DNA of 64,000 bases from Synechococcus sp. PCC 7502 (GCF_000317085.1 NC_019702.1:1332394-1396393); one strand, 5' to 3'. Positions 1-9,583 are shown, counted from the stretch's first letter. Program-made: numbers and translations. The notes: generated by a model from the letters alone, not told the origin.

Positions 1-1
1 T

Positions 2-166
2 TTGGCTGTGGTGTCTAAGTACGTGGAGCTAGATGAAGATGGCTTGGATGTGACACTAGAATCTGACAATCGCATGACCGCCCTAATTGCCAATTTGCCC
101 ATTCGTAAAGTTAGAAATCCCATAACCGAAGAAACCAGTGCAGAAATTGAGGCTATTATCGAGTAA
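2..166 (+). CDS. C-terminal end of an unidentified protein (partial)
   Basis: An open frame enters from the left edge and ends at TAA 164-166, giving 54 residues. The tail is acidic (several Asp/Glu in the first 20 residues, ending in EAIIE). It lies 37 bp upstream of thiE on the same strand, so the two may be co-transcribed. I do not recognise the family from this fragment, and the start lies outside the window. Confidence 0.6.
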   Translation: MAVVSKYVELDEDGLDVTLESDNRMTALIANLPIRKVRNPITEETSAEIEAIIE

Positions 167-203
167 ACCTACCATCTAAAAATCCTCTTGTTAAAAGTGC
201 TTT

Positions 204-1223
204 GTGAAAACTGTCTATAGAATTTTGGATGCTAATCTTGATCGGGCGCGGGAAGGACTGCGTGTGATTGAAGAATGGTGTCGCTTTGGTTTAGAAAACG
301 CTAATCTGACTGCTCAATGTAAACAACTACGGCAGGAATTAGGCTCTTGGCATCAAGATGAATTTAAGCTAGCTAGAAATACGATTACGGATGTTGGTAC
401 AGCAATTAGTCATCCTTTGGAAATCCAGAGAGAGGATGTTCATGGGGTTTTAGGGGCAAATTTGGCAAGGGTGCAAGAGGCGTTAAGAGTTTTAGAGGAA
501 TATAGCAAGATTGACCAACCTGCTATGAGTGCGGCTATCAAGCAAATACGGTACCAAGTTTATATAATTGAAAGTGCCTTAATCGGTAAAAGACAAAAAA
601 ACCTACAAAAATTAAATGAGTCCCTGCTGTATTTAGTGACCATGCCCAGCCCTAATCTATTGGAAACGGTGGAAAGTTGTCTCAAGGCTGGGTTATCTCT
701 AGTTCAGTATCGAGATAAGGATATTAATGATTCCGAACGGATGGCGATCGCTACTCAATTATGTGAACTTTGCCATAGTTATAATGCGCTGTTTTTGGTG
801 AATGATCGGGTGGATATAGCCTTGGCAGTGGGTGCCGATGGAGTTCATTTAGGGCAGACTGATTTTCCCATTGCGATCGCTCGAAAATTACTAGGATCAG
901 ATGCCATTATCGGACAATCTACAACTAGTCCCCAAGAATTAGAAATTGCTTTGAATAACGATGTGGACTATGTAGGTGTAGGTCCAGTATTTGCCACGCC
1001 AACTAAACCGGGTAAAGCTGCGGCAGGTTTTGAATATGTCAGCTATGCTGCTCAAAAGTTAACTATTCCTTGGTATGCGATTGGGGGAATTGATGCCGAT
1101 AATTTAGCTGACGTGATTAAGGCTGGTGCCAAAAGAGTGGCAGTGGTGCGATCGCTAATTCAAGCCTCAAGCCCAAATCTGACGACTCAAAATCTTCTTA
1201 ATCAACTGCGATCGGCTACTTAG
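204..1223 (+). CDS. thiE: Thiamine phosphate synthase, cyanobacterial form with N-terminal extension
   Basis: ThiE joins hydroxymethylpyrimidine diphosphate and thiazole phosphate to make thiamine monophosphate in the cytoplasm. The 339-residue protein is longer than the usual ~210. The ThiE barrel covers about residues 140-335 and shows VQYRDKD, NDRVDIA, GADGVHLGQ, IIGQST, GVGPVFATPTKP and IGGI, which form the substrate and phosphate sites. The first 120 residues are an added helical domain with two related segments, DANLDRAREGLRVIEEW (about 8) and GANLARVQEALRVLEEY (about 83), suggesting an internal duplication. Such extensions are known in cyanobacterial ThiE. The start is GTG at 204; no strong ribosome-binding site is visible. 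Confidence in the function is high. Confidence 0.95.
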   Translation: MKTVYRILDANLDRAREGLRVIEEWCRFGLENANLTAQCKQLRQELGSWHQDEFKLARNTITDVGTAISHPLEIQREDVHGVLGANLARVQEALRVLEEYSKIDQPAMSAAIKQIRYQVYIIESALIGKRQKNLQKLNESLLYLVTMPSPNLLETVESCLKAGLSLVQYRDKDINDSERMAIATQLCELCHSYNALFLVNDRVDIALAVGADGVHLGQTDFPIAIARKLLGSDAIIGQSTTSPQELEIALNNDVDYVGVGPVFATPTKPGKAAAGFEYVSYAAQKLTIPWYAIGGIDADNLADVIKAGAKRVAVVRSLIQASSPNLTTQNLLNQLRSAT

Positions 1224-1244
1224 TTATTTTTAAAAGTGTTAATT

Positions 1245-2900
1245 TTAAGTGGATGGCGTGTAACCTGGAATTTTTGTTAAATCGACATCATCAATTTGAT
1301 CGGTAGCAATAAACTCTTCAGCGTACTTGAGATAAACTTTCTCGTTAATAAATAAATCAAATAGGTCGGGATCGATATGGGAATTAAGCTTCATTTTGCC
1401 AAGGATGTGCAAGCATTCAGTTAAGGTTTTCCCTTTTTTATAGGGGCGATCTGTGGCACTTAATGCCTCAAAGATGTCAGCAATCCCCATCATCCGCGCA
1501 GGAATAGACATTTGCTCCCTAGTTAATCCTCTCGGATAGCCCTTGCCATCCATCCGTTCATGGTGTCCGCTTGCATACTCCGGGACACGGCGTAGGTTCT
1601 TGGGATAGGGTAATGCCTCTAACATTTCAATGGTCACTTTCATGTGATCGTTAATAATCTGTCGCTCTTCATTGGTCAGCGTACCGAAGGTAATATCAAG
1701 GTTATAAAATTCATCCTCAGTTAAAAATGGGACATCTTCACCATGCTCATTGATCCATCGGTATTTCTGCATTTCTCGCAATCTAGCTTTATCCTGATCT
1801 GACATTCTTTCGCTGCCAATATTACAAAATCGGAGAAACTGGCGATCGCTCTCTAGCTGCTGTAGATAGTTTTGATGATTTATCTCTAGTTCAGATAGGG
1901 TTTCAGTTAGGGGTGTGGTCTGGTCATGCCCTTCTAAAATTGCTATTTTTTCCTTTAAGTATTTGATCTCGGCATCTCGCTTTAAAACCTCAAATCTTGT
2001 ATCAATTAAGTGAATGCGATCGTAAATGGTTTCTAATTTTGTTGCCTTATCGACAATATGCACAGGAGTGACCACCTTACCGCAGTCATGGAGCAATCCC
2101 GCAATTTTAAGTTCGTACAGTTCTTCCTCGGTCATCTTAAAATCTTTAAAAATGCCTTGATCAGTCTCACAGGCAGCTTGGGCTAAAAGCATAGTTAAGA
2201 CTGGAACGCGCCGACAGTGACCACCTGTATAGGGAGATTTATCGTCGATCGCCTTAGCAATTAAGCCAATGAAAGACTCAAACAGTAATCTAAATTCTTC
2301 CACTAGTTCTCGATTAGTTAAAGCCACTGCCGCTTGGGAAGCCAGTGATTCTGCTAGGTGTTGTGACTGTTGGGAAAAGGGAATAATTTCTTGGGTATTT
2401 GGATCAATGGCATTAATTAATTGCAGTACACCAATGATTTCATTTTCATGATTTTTCATGGGTACGGTTAAAAAAGATTTAGAGCGATAGCCAGTTTGCT
2501 GATCAAAGGCTCTAGTTCCCGAAAAGTCAAAACCTTCAGCCGTATAAGCATCGGGAATATTAATAGTTTTGCGGTGAATGGCACTATAGGCAGCAATCAT
2601 AGAACTATTGGGGGTGCGATCGCCGTGATAGAGAGGAATTGGTCCAAGGGGAATGGATTTGCCAGTGGTTCCGCCCATTTTAATCCCAAGGGAGTCGGTA
2701 ATCATGATCTCAAATTTAAGTTTCCGTTCTAGGGCATCTTGATCTTTTGTCACCATGTATAGGGTACCGCCATCAGCATTCGTCAGACTTTTTGCTCCCA
2801 TGACGATCATTTCAATTAATGATTTTGGATCTGTCTCTGCAGAGAGGGCAATCCCGATCGCATTTAATTTTGCAAAACGTTCTATATAGTCTTCATTCAT
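1245..2900 (-). CDS. GAF-domain HD-GYP phosphohydrolase (putative c-di-GMP phosphodiesterase)
   Basis: The 551-residue protein has an N-terminal GAF sensor domain (about residues 5-195) and a C-terminal HD-GYP domain. HD-GYP signatures present are GGHCRRV (about 227), LLHDCGK (about 270) and HHERMDGKGYPRGL (about 450), so the metal ligands and the GYP triad are retained. HD-GYP proteins typically hydrolyse cyclic di-GMP; the GAF domain may bind a small ligand. Oddly, about 130 residues rich in charged helices separate the HD block from the block reading FGTLTNEERQIINDH, where typical HD-GYP domains run straight through. The gene converges on thiE with a 21-bp gap. The start is ATG. Substrate is inferred from the family. 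Confidence 0.88.
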   Translation of the reverse strand: MNEDYIERFAKLNAIGIALSAETDPKSLIEMIVMGAKSLTNADGGTLYMVTKDQDALERKLKFEIMITDSLGIKMGGTTGKSIPLGPIPLYHGDRTPNSSMIAAYSAIHRKTINIPDAYTAEGFDFSGTRAFDQQTGYRSKSFLTVPMKNHENEIIGVLQLINAIDPNTQEIIPFSQQSQHLAESLASQAAVALTNRELVEEFRLLFESFIGLIAKAIDDKSPYTGGHCRRVPVLTMLLAQAACETDQGIFKDFKMTEEELYELKIAGLLHDCGKVVTPVHIVDKATKLETIYDRIHLIDTRFEVLKRDAEIKYLKEKIAILEGHDQTTPLTETLSELEINHQNYLQQLESDRQFLRFCNIGSERMSDQDKARLREMQKYRWINEHGEDVPFLTEDEFYNLDITFGTLTNEERQIINDHMKVTIEMLEALPYPKNLRRVPEYASGHHERMDGKGYPRGLTREQMSIPARMMGIADIFEALSATDRPYKKGKTLTECLHILGKMKLNSHIDPDLFDLFINEKVYLKYAEEFIATDQIDDVDLTKIPGYTPST

Positions 2901-3006
2901 GATCTTTGTTATTACCCTAATCCTTAGACTACCGATCTATTTCCAAATTTCTGCTACCTTTGTATATCTTAATTTTGTTAATTTTTTAGGCTGCTTTTAA
3001 ATACTA

Positions 3007-3768
3007 TTAATTAAGGCTTGGCATAACTGCATATCCAGTATTTGCTCCCTGTAGATTAACCTTAGTCAGATCGGTATAACTCAGATTGGCTTTGAGTAAG
3101 TTTGCCCACCGCAGATCAGTTTTGTAAAAAATAGCCCCACTCAGGTTAGCAGCAACTAAATTAGCGTGACATAAATGGGTTTGCCACAGCTTTGTTTTAC
3201 TTAAATTAGCCTTATACATATTAGTACTACTCAATTCAGCTTGGTATAGGTTTGCCCCAGTCAGATTAGTTTCCGCAAAATTGGCGGCGATCGCCACGGA
3301 GTTACTCAAATCAGTACGAGTTAAGTCCGCATCCATGAGGTCAGCATCCCTTAGGTTCGTATCACTGAGGTCAGTGCCAATTAGGTTAGCACCGCTCAGA
3401 TCAGCATCTTGAAGATTGGCATATTTAAGACTGGCTCCAATCAGGTTAGTACTGCGGCAATTAACCTTGGTTAAATCAGCATGATCGAGATTGGCATTAA
3501 TAAGTTCAGCAGCTTGAAAATTAGCATTAATCAGTTTGGCACCATTGAGGTTTACCTGTGTAAGTGCAGCATGACTAAGATTAGCAGCAATTAAAATTGT
3601 GTTTTGGAGATTTGCCCGTACAAGGTTAACTCCCTGAAGATTAGCACCGCGCAAATTAACTCCACTTAAATCAGCATCACTCAGATCGGGAATAATGTCT
3701 GGATTTTGCGATCGCCACTTCAACCAAGTTACTGCCCCCCGCTGTAATATTGCCAAGTGTTGTGCCAT
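3007..3768 (-). CDS. Pentapeptide-repeat protein
   Basis: The 253-residue protein is almost wholly A(D/N)Lxx pentapeptides from about residue 28 to the end, predicted to fold as a right-handed quadrilateral beta-helix. The first 28 residues (with AVTWLKWRSQNPDIIPDLS) form a short N-terminal cap common in cyanobacterial members. There is no signal peptide or membrane segment, so it is probably cytoplasmic. It begins 3 bp after the ccmP stop codon and is presumably co-transcribed with ccmP. No specific function can be assigned from the repeats. Confidence 0.88.
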   Translation of the reverse strand: MAQHLAILQRGAVTWLKWRSQNPDIIPDLSDADLSGVNLRGANLQGVNLVRANLQNTILIAANLSHAALTQVNLNGAKLINANFQAAELINANLDHADLTKVNCRSTNLIGASLKYANLQDADLSGANLIGTDLSDTNLRDADLMDADLTRTDLSNSVAIAANFAETNLTGANLYQAELSSTNMYKANLSKTKLWQTHLCHANLVAANLSGAIFYKTDLRWANLLKANLSYTDLTKVNLQGANTGYAVMPSLN

Positions 3769-3771
3769 GAC

Positions 3772-4413
3772 CTATTCCCTACGCATGGTTCCCATATTTT
3801 CTCTACCCGGTGCATTAGCGATCGCATCTAGGGCAGCCCTCGATCCCGCAATAATATCTCGCTCTTCACCCCCTAGGTAAAGCCGACCAAAGCTACCAAC
3901 GGCGGAAATTTGCAAAATATTAATTAAAGCCCCCTTCTCAGCTTCATTGGCGGCTAAAGCAGCATAGGCAGCAGGTTCTACTTCTAACACATATAAAGTT
4001 TGCCCCGCTAAAATCATCTGTCCCCGACGGCTACGATTAATTAATTGGGTTTGGTGAGCATCAATATTCCGAATAATCTGGCTAGAAATCACCCGTGGCT
4101 TGATGCAGTCTTGGCGACTAACGCCGATCGCTTCTAAAATTGCTTTACCTGCGGCATGAACTTCTCCTTGACGACTGGCATGAACTTCCATTAAGCCATA
4201 GAGTCTTTCGACAAACTGAACACCCGGACGGACAGCAGCAGACTTCAGAGCAATATCCATAATCCGCATAATTTCAATGCCGGGGGAAATCTCAATCCAT
4301 AAAGAGGCATCACCGGGTAGAGGTAAAAAACCCTGTGCTTCAGTTCCCAAATAGGCGGCATGCTGGGGCTGTAAATTATCCAAATAAACGTAGCTACGGA
4401 GGTCTATACCCAC
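3772..4413 (-). CDS. ccmP: Carboxysome shell protein CcmP (tandem BMC domain)
   Basis: The 213-residue length and the sequence match CcmP, the double-BMC-domain pseudohexamer-forming trimer of the beta-carboxysome shell (CsoS1D in alpha-carboxysomes). Recognisable segments are [19 protein letters not shown] at the N-terminus, [46 protein letters not shown] and [15 protein letters not shown] near the C-terminus. The family forms gated pores thought to pass larger metabolites such as RuBP and 3-PGA. The gene lies away from any ccmKLMN operon, as is usual for ccmP satellite loci. Translation starts at GTG 4413; the pentapeptide-repeat gene follows 3 bp downstream. Confidence 0.93.
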   Translation of the reverse strand: MGIDLRSYVYLDNLQPQHAAYLGTEAQGFLPLPGDASLWIEISPGIEIMRIMDIALKSAAVRPGVQFVERLYGLMEVHASRQGEVHAAGKAILEAIGVSRQDCIKPRVISSQIIRNIDAHQTQLINRSRRGQMILAGQTLYVLEVEPAAYAALAANEAEKGALINILQISAVGSFGRLYLGGEERDIIAGSRAALDAIANAPGRENMGTMRRE

Positions 4414-4509
4414 AAAATCACAGATTACAAACGTTAGGTTACCCCAGTATATATTAGTTCAGCTATCAGATACGGACAGGGCAACCCATCATAAACCTCA
4501 GCTTAGAGC

Positions 4510-4725
4510 CTAGATTTGATTTTTTAGATTCACACTTTCTTGACTCACCAATAAATCATTAACCTCAAAATATTCAGGTAGTAATTCCCGTTGCTGGACT
4601 TGTCCCAGTTCAAGCTCGATCGCCGCACTACTCTCTATACAATCACTACCACTACCATTAATTACCCTTTCTGTAATCTTGCCATCGGGAGCAATCAAAT
4701 ACTCAATTTTTAGATATTTAGTCAT
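4510..4725 (-). CDS. DUF2997 family small protein
   Basis: This 71-residue acidic protein begins MTKYLKIEYLIAPDGKITERV and contains DCIESSAAIELELGQV. The pattern (beta-strand, I-x-PDG-x-I, conserved Cys then a helix with a run of Glu/Ile) fits the DUF2997 family, found mainly in cyanobacteria and plastid relatives, where it often neighbours ycf35-type DUF1257 genes. No DUF1257 gene is seen next to it here. The function is unknown. The start is ATG with no strong ribosome-binding site. Confidence 0.75.
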   Translation of the reverse strand: MTKYLKIEYLIAPDGKITERVINGSGSDCIESSAAIELELGQVQQRELLPEYFEVNDLLVSQESVNLKNQI

Positions 4726-4881
4726 AAATTACCTATGAATTTCTAGTTTACCCTTGACTGTGGTTGAAGATTTGAGTGAGGCACTTTTAGATTTTACGAA
4801 CTTGTTTAATTTAAATGTTTGGTTAGCAGGTAGATGAATTAAACCCTTAGCTAATTTTGTGCAAAATAATTGTTCTATTTG

Positions 4882-5511
4882 CTAGAGATAGATCGTTCCA
4901 GTCTGAAAAATCTGAGTAGCGGTGAGATTTAATTCGGGAAAGGTTTGAGAAATTAGGCGATCGCTACCTTGAAATTTACTAACTTGATATTCTGCATCCA
5001 CTAAGTTACACACTGAGATAGTCGGTTGTTTGGGATTACCAATAAAATTACGTCCACCTAGGGCGGCATAATCAATAATCCAATATTCAGGAATTCCCAT
5101 TTCCTCAAAATCGGCATATTTTAAGTAGTAATCATCTCGCCAGTTGGTGGAGACAATTTCAATAGCTAAGGGGATTGATGCAGCCTGACTTAGAATCGAT
5201 TCTTTTTTCCATAATTTTTCGTTATGCAGATTGGCACGATTTACCACCAATAAATCTGGAAAATATCCTGAATCTTTACCTTCAGGTCTGACTATAACCT
5301 GGTTAGGAATACCAAAAGGTAATCCCAATCGCTTAACTTCAACAGAAATTTCGACGGTCAAAAATCCTTTGATTTCTTCGTGATCGCCAACTGGTTGAGC
5401 CATTTCAATAATATTTCCGTTACGAAGTTCGTAACGTACTCCAGTGTTTTCGGGGAGCCAATCGACAAATTCCGCAAAGGTGGTAACTTTAGGTAGGGTT
5501 TGGAGGATCAT
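4882..5511 (-). CDS. Uma2 family (DUF820) PD-(D/E)XK nuclease-fold protein
   Basis: The 209-residue protein follows the Uma2 pattern: N-terminal TFAEFVDWLPENTGVRYELRNG, a FPDLLVV strand carrying the acidic residue, then LAIEIVSTNWRDDYYLKYADFEEMGIPEYWIID, which contains the E and K positions of a restriction-nuclease fold. Uma2 proteins are hugely expanded in cyanobacteria; their cellular role and substrate are not established. The gene is monocistronic as far as can be seen, lying between the DUF2997 gene and the large WD40 gene on the same strand. Confidence 0.85.
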   Translation of the reverse strand: MILQTLPKVTTFAEFVDWLPENTGVRYELRNGNIIEMAQPVGDHEEIKGFLTVEISVEVKRLGLPFGIPNQVIVRPEGKDSGYFPDLLVVNRANLHNEKLWKKESILSQAASIPLAIEIVSTNWRDDYYLKYADFEEMGIPEYWIIDYAALGGRNFIGNPKQPTISVCNLVDAEYQVSKFQGSDRLISQTFPELNLTATQIFQTGTIYL

Positions 5512-5602
5512 GGCTTTTGAGGATTGTTAAGGATAAGAGAAGTGATTTCCTTAGCTTCGTATATACTATCTAATTTTTCTGAGTGATCTGTAAAAAAACG
5601 GA

Positions 5603-8600
5603 TTAGGTTATTTCTACTGCTCCCAGACCTTTTAGAGTAGCTTGTTGGGCAGATGTAATTCCAGTTGCTCCCGTAATATTCATCCCCTCATAAATACGTT
5701 GGGGGCGCAATACCTTAAGACATTCGCCAGTGTCAGTATTCCATAACCGAATTGTATCGTCATAACTACAGCTAGCTAATTGATGAAGCTGAGCAGGATC
5801 ATAGGCAATACCAGTAACTGAGCCTATATGCCCCTCTAAAATTCTGATGCATTCCCCAGTAGCTACCTCCCAAATACGGATAGTAAGATCATTACTGGAG
5901 CTAGATAAATAGGCTCCATCGGGGCTAAATTTTACGGCATTAATCGTACTCGCGTGACCTTTCAAAACTTGAAGACATTCACCAGTTTCAATATGCCAAA
6001 GACGGATGGTCTTATCTTCACTACCACTGGCTAAAATCTCGCCTTGGGGATGAAAATCAACCGACCAGATGTGACTAGAATGCCCTTGGAGCGTTTGATG
6101 ACAAGTTCCAGTTTTGATATCCCAAACTCTAAGATCGGTAGAATCGTGGCAAGCACTAGCAAGTAAGTGCCCTTGGGGATGAAAGTCTAAATTAACGATG
6201 ATGCTTCCTTGAACTGTCATAAAAGATTGCACCAGTTCCCTAGTCCGATAGTTCCAGAGGCGAATCATGGCATCGCTACTACCACTAGCAAGGATATCTT
6301 CATGGAAGGCGATCGCCACAATAAATGCGAAGTCTTTTTGTAATGGAGGTGGCAGTTCTTGGATATGGTTATTATTTACTACATTCCACAACTTGAGTGT
6401 ACCGTCTGTACTGCAACTAGCTATTATATTGCCTTGGGGAGGAAATACTATACGCCATATAGACATGGCATGACCTGTAATAGTACTCAAACATTGATTG
6501 CTGGTAATATCCCATAACCGAATTTTGCGATCGTCACCACTGCTAGCTAAGAGATTTCCTTCTGAATGAAAAGCCAGAGTTTTAAATGCTTTGGGAATAC
6601 TATTAAGGGTTCTCAGGGCTTGCCCAGACTCAACATCCCAAAATTTTAGCTCCCCTCCATAGTCGCCACTAATCAGAATTTTGCCCGTGGAATCTAAGGC
6701 GATCGCACCAATATTATTGAGTCTCTGTAGAACTCTAGAACATTGCCAATTGTCTTGTGGGGCTATCTCCCAAAACTTTATGGTTGAGTCAAAAGAGCCA
6801 CTAATAATAAGTTGATCGTCAGGACTGAATATTACCCCGCTAATAACGGCAGTATGTGCCTGGATGGTTTGGATGCAGGAAGCAGTTTGCACATCCCAAA
6901 CTTTCATTAACTGATCAAAGCTACCACTGACCAACTTTGTACCTTCAGCATTAAAAGAGAGCGACCACACGACTTGAGTATGTCCAATCAAAGTCTCAAT
7001 ACATTCACCAGTAGTTAGATCCCATATTTTAATTGTCAAGTCAAAACTGCTACTTGCTAATAGTGTGCCATAGGGTTGAAACGCTATATCTCTTACCTGT
7101 GCAGTATGACCCGTCAACTTTTGCAGCAGTCGCTTGGTAGCCAAATCCCAGAGTAAGATTGATCCATCTTCACCACTATAGGCAAGTATTTTGCCATCAC
7201 TACTGAGGGCAATCCCATAAATATCTGCTGAAGACTGCCATGATTCCAAGCATTCGCCAGTGCTAATATCCCAGATTTTAATATGTTTATCGAAGCTACC
7301 ACTAATTAATCTGCGGCTATCAGGGGTAAAAACAAGTCCAATCACATAACTATCATGGGCTTTAAGATTCAGTACATTTTGACCACTGCCCACTTGCCAG
7401 ATGGAAATGCTACCGTCATTACAAGAATTAGCTACCAGTCGATCATCTGGGCTGACAACTATTTTATGAATTTCCCCGATCGCTTCGGCAAACATAGAAG
7501 TCGCAAGATTAGCGTGAGATAGATTAACCTGATGTAGTGAAACATCTCTTAGATCGGCTTGACGAATACTTAGCCCCGATACATCTAAGCCCGTTAAATC
7601 TGCTTGCAGATGACAGAGCAAATTTAAGCAGTTTCCCGCGCCATAGCTTGTAGCAGAAGATGAATTAGAAGATAAATTTTGCAGGATTTGTTTAATGGTC
7701 AGAGCGATCGCCTGTTCTCCACCCAAGTCTTCTTGGAGCATCACCAACAGAGGCTGCATGATCATGCGAATTTGACTTTCGCGCACATAATCCTTAGCCT
7801 GAGCTTTGATTAGGGCATAGCGTAGAAACAATTGAGGTGTTTGGTTACTTATTTCAGTCCTTACCGCAGTTAATAGCTTTTCGATCATGTATTCCATCAC
7901 CACGGGTTGCTGGGTAAACTTCCCTTTGTTCTTTTCGATCAGCGATCGCCCTTGCAAGTATTCTAAAGATTCTAGAAGCCGAGGTGTAGAGATGGTAGGG
8001 GAAAAATCCCCTTGAAGCTCTACCACAGATACCCATTCTCGATTAATTGCCAACCCAAACATAATCTGCTTTTCCACATCTGAAAGGCGATCTAACTGCC
8101 GATCCAGTAACTTTCTGATGCCATTAAAGACGGCTGCACCTTGGTTAAAGAATTCTGAAATCTGACCATCAAACAATTCCAAAATAGAAGTCGAAATTAT
8201 CTTTAAAGCAAGGGGATTTCCTGCATATAAATCAATTAATTGCTGCCCTTTATCCATCGTTAGAGGTAATCCTTTATCTTCCAAAATTGCCATCCCTTCT
8301 GCGATCGCTAGTCCCCGCAATGGCAACACCCGAATCGGTAAACTTTCCCCTGCCAAAATCGCTACTTCTTCAATTTGTTCACGACTGGTTAATAAAACAC
8401 AGCTTTGATGGGAGCGTTCAGAAACCTCTCTAAATAAGTCTCCGTAAGCTTCATAACCTTCTAAATATTGGCGTGGTTTAGCACTGAGTAAAATTGACTC
8501 CACATTATCTAAAATCAATAAACAGCGATGTTGTTGCAAATAGTGAATCAGTCTGGGAATATGAGTAGTGGGCGCAATTTGGATTTCTTGTTGTTTGGAG

Positions 8601-9151
8601 AGTAAAGCAATAATTTCCGCTAATAGAAGCTCAAATATTGGAGCATTTCGCAGCGATCGCCAAATCACATATTCAAATTCACCCTGAAGCTGTTCAGCTA
8701 GCTTTAACGACAGCGCAGTTTTACCAATGCCCCCGATGCCTAAGATTGTGACTACCCGAGAGCGATCGCGTTCAATCCATTGGTTCAGTTTTTGTAATTC
8801 TGCCTTGCGTCCATAAAACTGGGAAATATCGATCGCCTCTCCCCAACTTATATTTTGGTGGGCAGAATTTACGGGTAAAGAGACATTTTTATCTTTTTGG
8901 CGCTCGGCATATCTTTTTAATACGCCATGAATATTACTTTTGGTGACTTTTTCATTTAAGGCTGTAGAAAGCGATCGCCAAAGTTCCGAACCAACATCTT
9001 TAATATAACTAGGATCATATCCTGCATTTACAGAAATATTTAGGTAGGTCTGTCCTTCCCAAGTCTGACGGAATACAATCTCTTGAACTTTTGTTAAACG
9101 TCCTCGCTCTAATAATTGCTCAACTAGGGCGATCGCTTCTCCAATTCTCAT
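5603..9151 (-). CDS. STAND-type NB-ARC ATPase with pentapeptide linker and 14 WD40 repeats
   Basis: The 1182-residue protein has four parts. Residues 1-90 form a helix-turn-helix-like N-terminal domain often found on cyanobacterial STAND proteins. Residues 110-400 are an NB-ARC NTPase with a Walker A loop GIGGIGKT at 138-145 and Walker B LLILDN at about 209. About 515-550 carry short pentapeptide-like repeats (ADLTGLD, QADLRD, HANLAT). From about 560 to 1150 I count 14 WD40 blades ending in W(D/N/E/H), enough for two seven-bladed propellers. STAND proteins act as ligand-triggered switches in signalling, immunity or cell death. There is no obvious catalytic effector domain, so the output is unknown. 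The start is ATG 9151. Confidence 0.9.
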   Translation of the reverse strand: MRIGEAIALVEQLLERGRLTKVQEIVFRQTWEGQTYLNISVNAGYDPSYIKDVGSELWRSLSTALNEKVTKSNIHGVLKRYAERQKDKNVSLPVNSAHQNISWGEAIDISQFYGRKAELQKLNQWIERDRSRVVTILGIGGIGKTALSLKLAEQLQGEFEYVIWRSLRNAPIFELLLAEIIALLSKQQEIQIAPTTHIPRLIHYLQQHRCLLILDNVESILLSAKPRQYLEGYEAYGDLFREVSERSHQSCVLLTSREQIEEVAILAGESLPIRVLPLRGLAIAEGMAILEDKGLPLTMDKGQQLIDLYAGNPLALKIISTSILELFDGQISEFFNQGAAVFNGIRKLLDRQLDRLSDVEKQIMFGLAINREWVSVVELQGDFSPTISTPRLLESLEYLQGRSLIEKNKGKFTQQPVVMEYMIEKLLTAVRTEISNQTPQLFLRYALIKAQAKDYVRESQIRMIMQPLLVMLQEDLGGEQAIALTIKQILQNLSSNSSSATSYGAGNCLNLLCHLQADLTGLDVSGLSIRQADLRDVSLHQVNLSHANLATSMFAEAIGEIHKIVVSPDDRLVANSCNDGSISIWQVGSGQNVLNLKAHDSYVIGLVFTPDSRRLISGSFDKHIKIWDISTGECLESWQSSADIYGIALSSDGKILAYSGEDGSILLWDLATKRLLQKLTGHTAQVRDIAFQPYGTLLASSSFDLTIKIWDLTTGECIETLIGHTQVVWSLSFNAEGTKLVSGSFDQLMKVWDVQTASCIQTIQAHTAVISGVIFSPDDQLIISGSFDSTIKFWEIAPQDNWQCSRVLQRLNNIGAIALDSTGKILISGDYGGELKFWDVESGQALRTLNSIPKAFKTLAFHSEGNLLASSGDDRKIRLWDITSNQCLSTITGHAMSIWRIVFPPQGNIIASCSTDGTLKLWNVVNNNHIQELPPPLQKDFAFIVAIAFHEDILASGSSDAMIRLWNYRTRELVQSFMTVQGSIIVNLDFHPQGHLLASACHDSTDLRVWDIKTGTCHQTLQGHSSHIWSVDFHPQGEILASGSEDKTIRLWHIETGECLQVLKGHASTINAVKFSPDGAYLSSSSNDLTIRIWEVATGECIRILEGHIGSVTGIAYDPAQLHQLASCSYDDTIRLWNTDTGECLKVLRPQRIYEGMNITGATGITSAQQATLKGLGAVEIT

Positions 9152-9348
9152 TTATAAGTACCAGAACGCAAGCTTTTTGACCATATTCCCATAAATATTC
9201 TCAAAAATATCTGATTATATTAAGAAATTTTGCGCAAATATCCTACTTTTTTCCTACCCATGCAATTGATGGGCTGTAGTTAAATAATCCATAGAATCGG
9301 ACTTTAAATATACCTAATTAACCTCAAGCAAAATAGAGAAGTTAAATC

Positions 9349-9489
9349 ATGGCGCTGGTAAGTTTTAGCAAAAAAGCTGTTGATGAATATTTAGATACAT
9401 TTACAGATCATGTCAATGAGGGATCAAGTCCCTATGACGAGAATAATAGTAATTCCAGCCAAAACGAAGTGATCGAAACTGAAGAGTAA
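9349..9489 (+). CDS. Small acidic protein, 46 residues, unknown
   Basis: An ATG-started frame of 46 residues begins MALVSFSKKAVDEYLDTF and ends in a Ser/Asn/Glu-rich acidic tail (EVIETEE). A weak purine-rich stretch (AGAGAAG) lies about 8 bp upstream and a hairpin terminator follows 27 bp after the stop, so it looks like a complete transcription unit diverging from the NB-ARC/WD40 gene. It has no membrane segment, cysteine pair or known motif. I do not recognise it. Confidence 0.5.
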   Translation: MALVSFSKKAVDEYLDTFTDHVNEGSSPYDENNSNSSQNEVIETEE

Positions 9490-9516
9490 ATAAATTTCTG
9501 TTTAGTAAAACTTTTA

Positions 9517-9547
9517 GGGGCTTTAACACATAAAAAGCCCCATTTAT
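9517..9547. terminator. Hairpin terminator between convergent genes
   Basis: GGGGCTTT (9517-9524) pairs perfectly with AAAGCCCC (9534-9541) across a 9-nt loop. The stem is followed by T-rich sequence on the plus strand and preceded by A-rich sequence that serves the minus strand. It lies between the small ORF (plus) and the sugar nucleotidyltransferase gene (minus) and could serve both. Confidence 0.7.
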
Positions 9548-9583
9548 CTTGTTTAGGAATAGCAATCTTAAATTTGATCCGAA

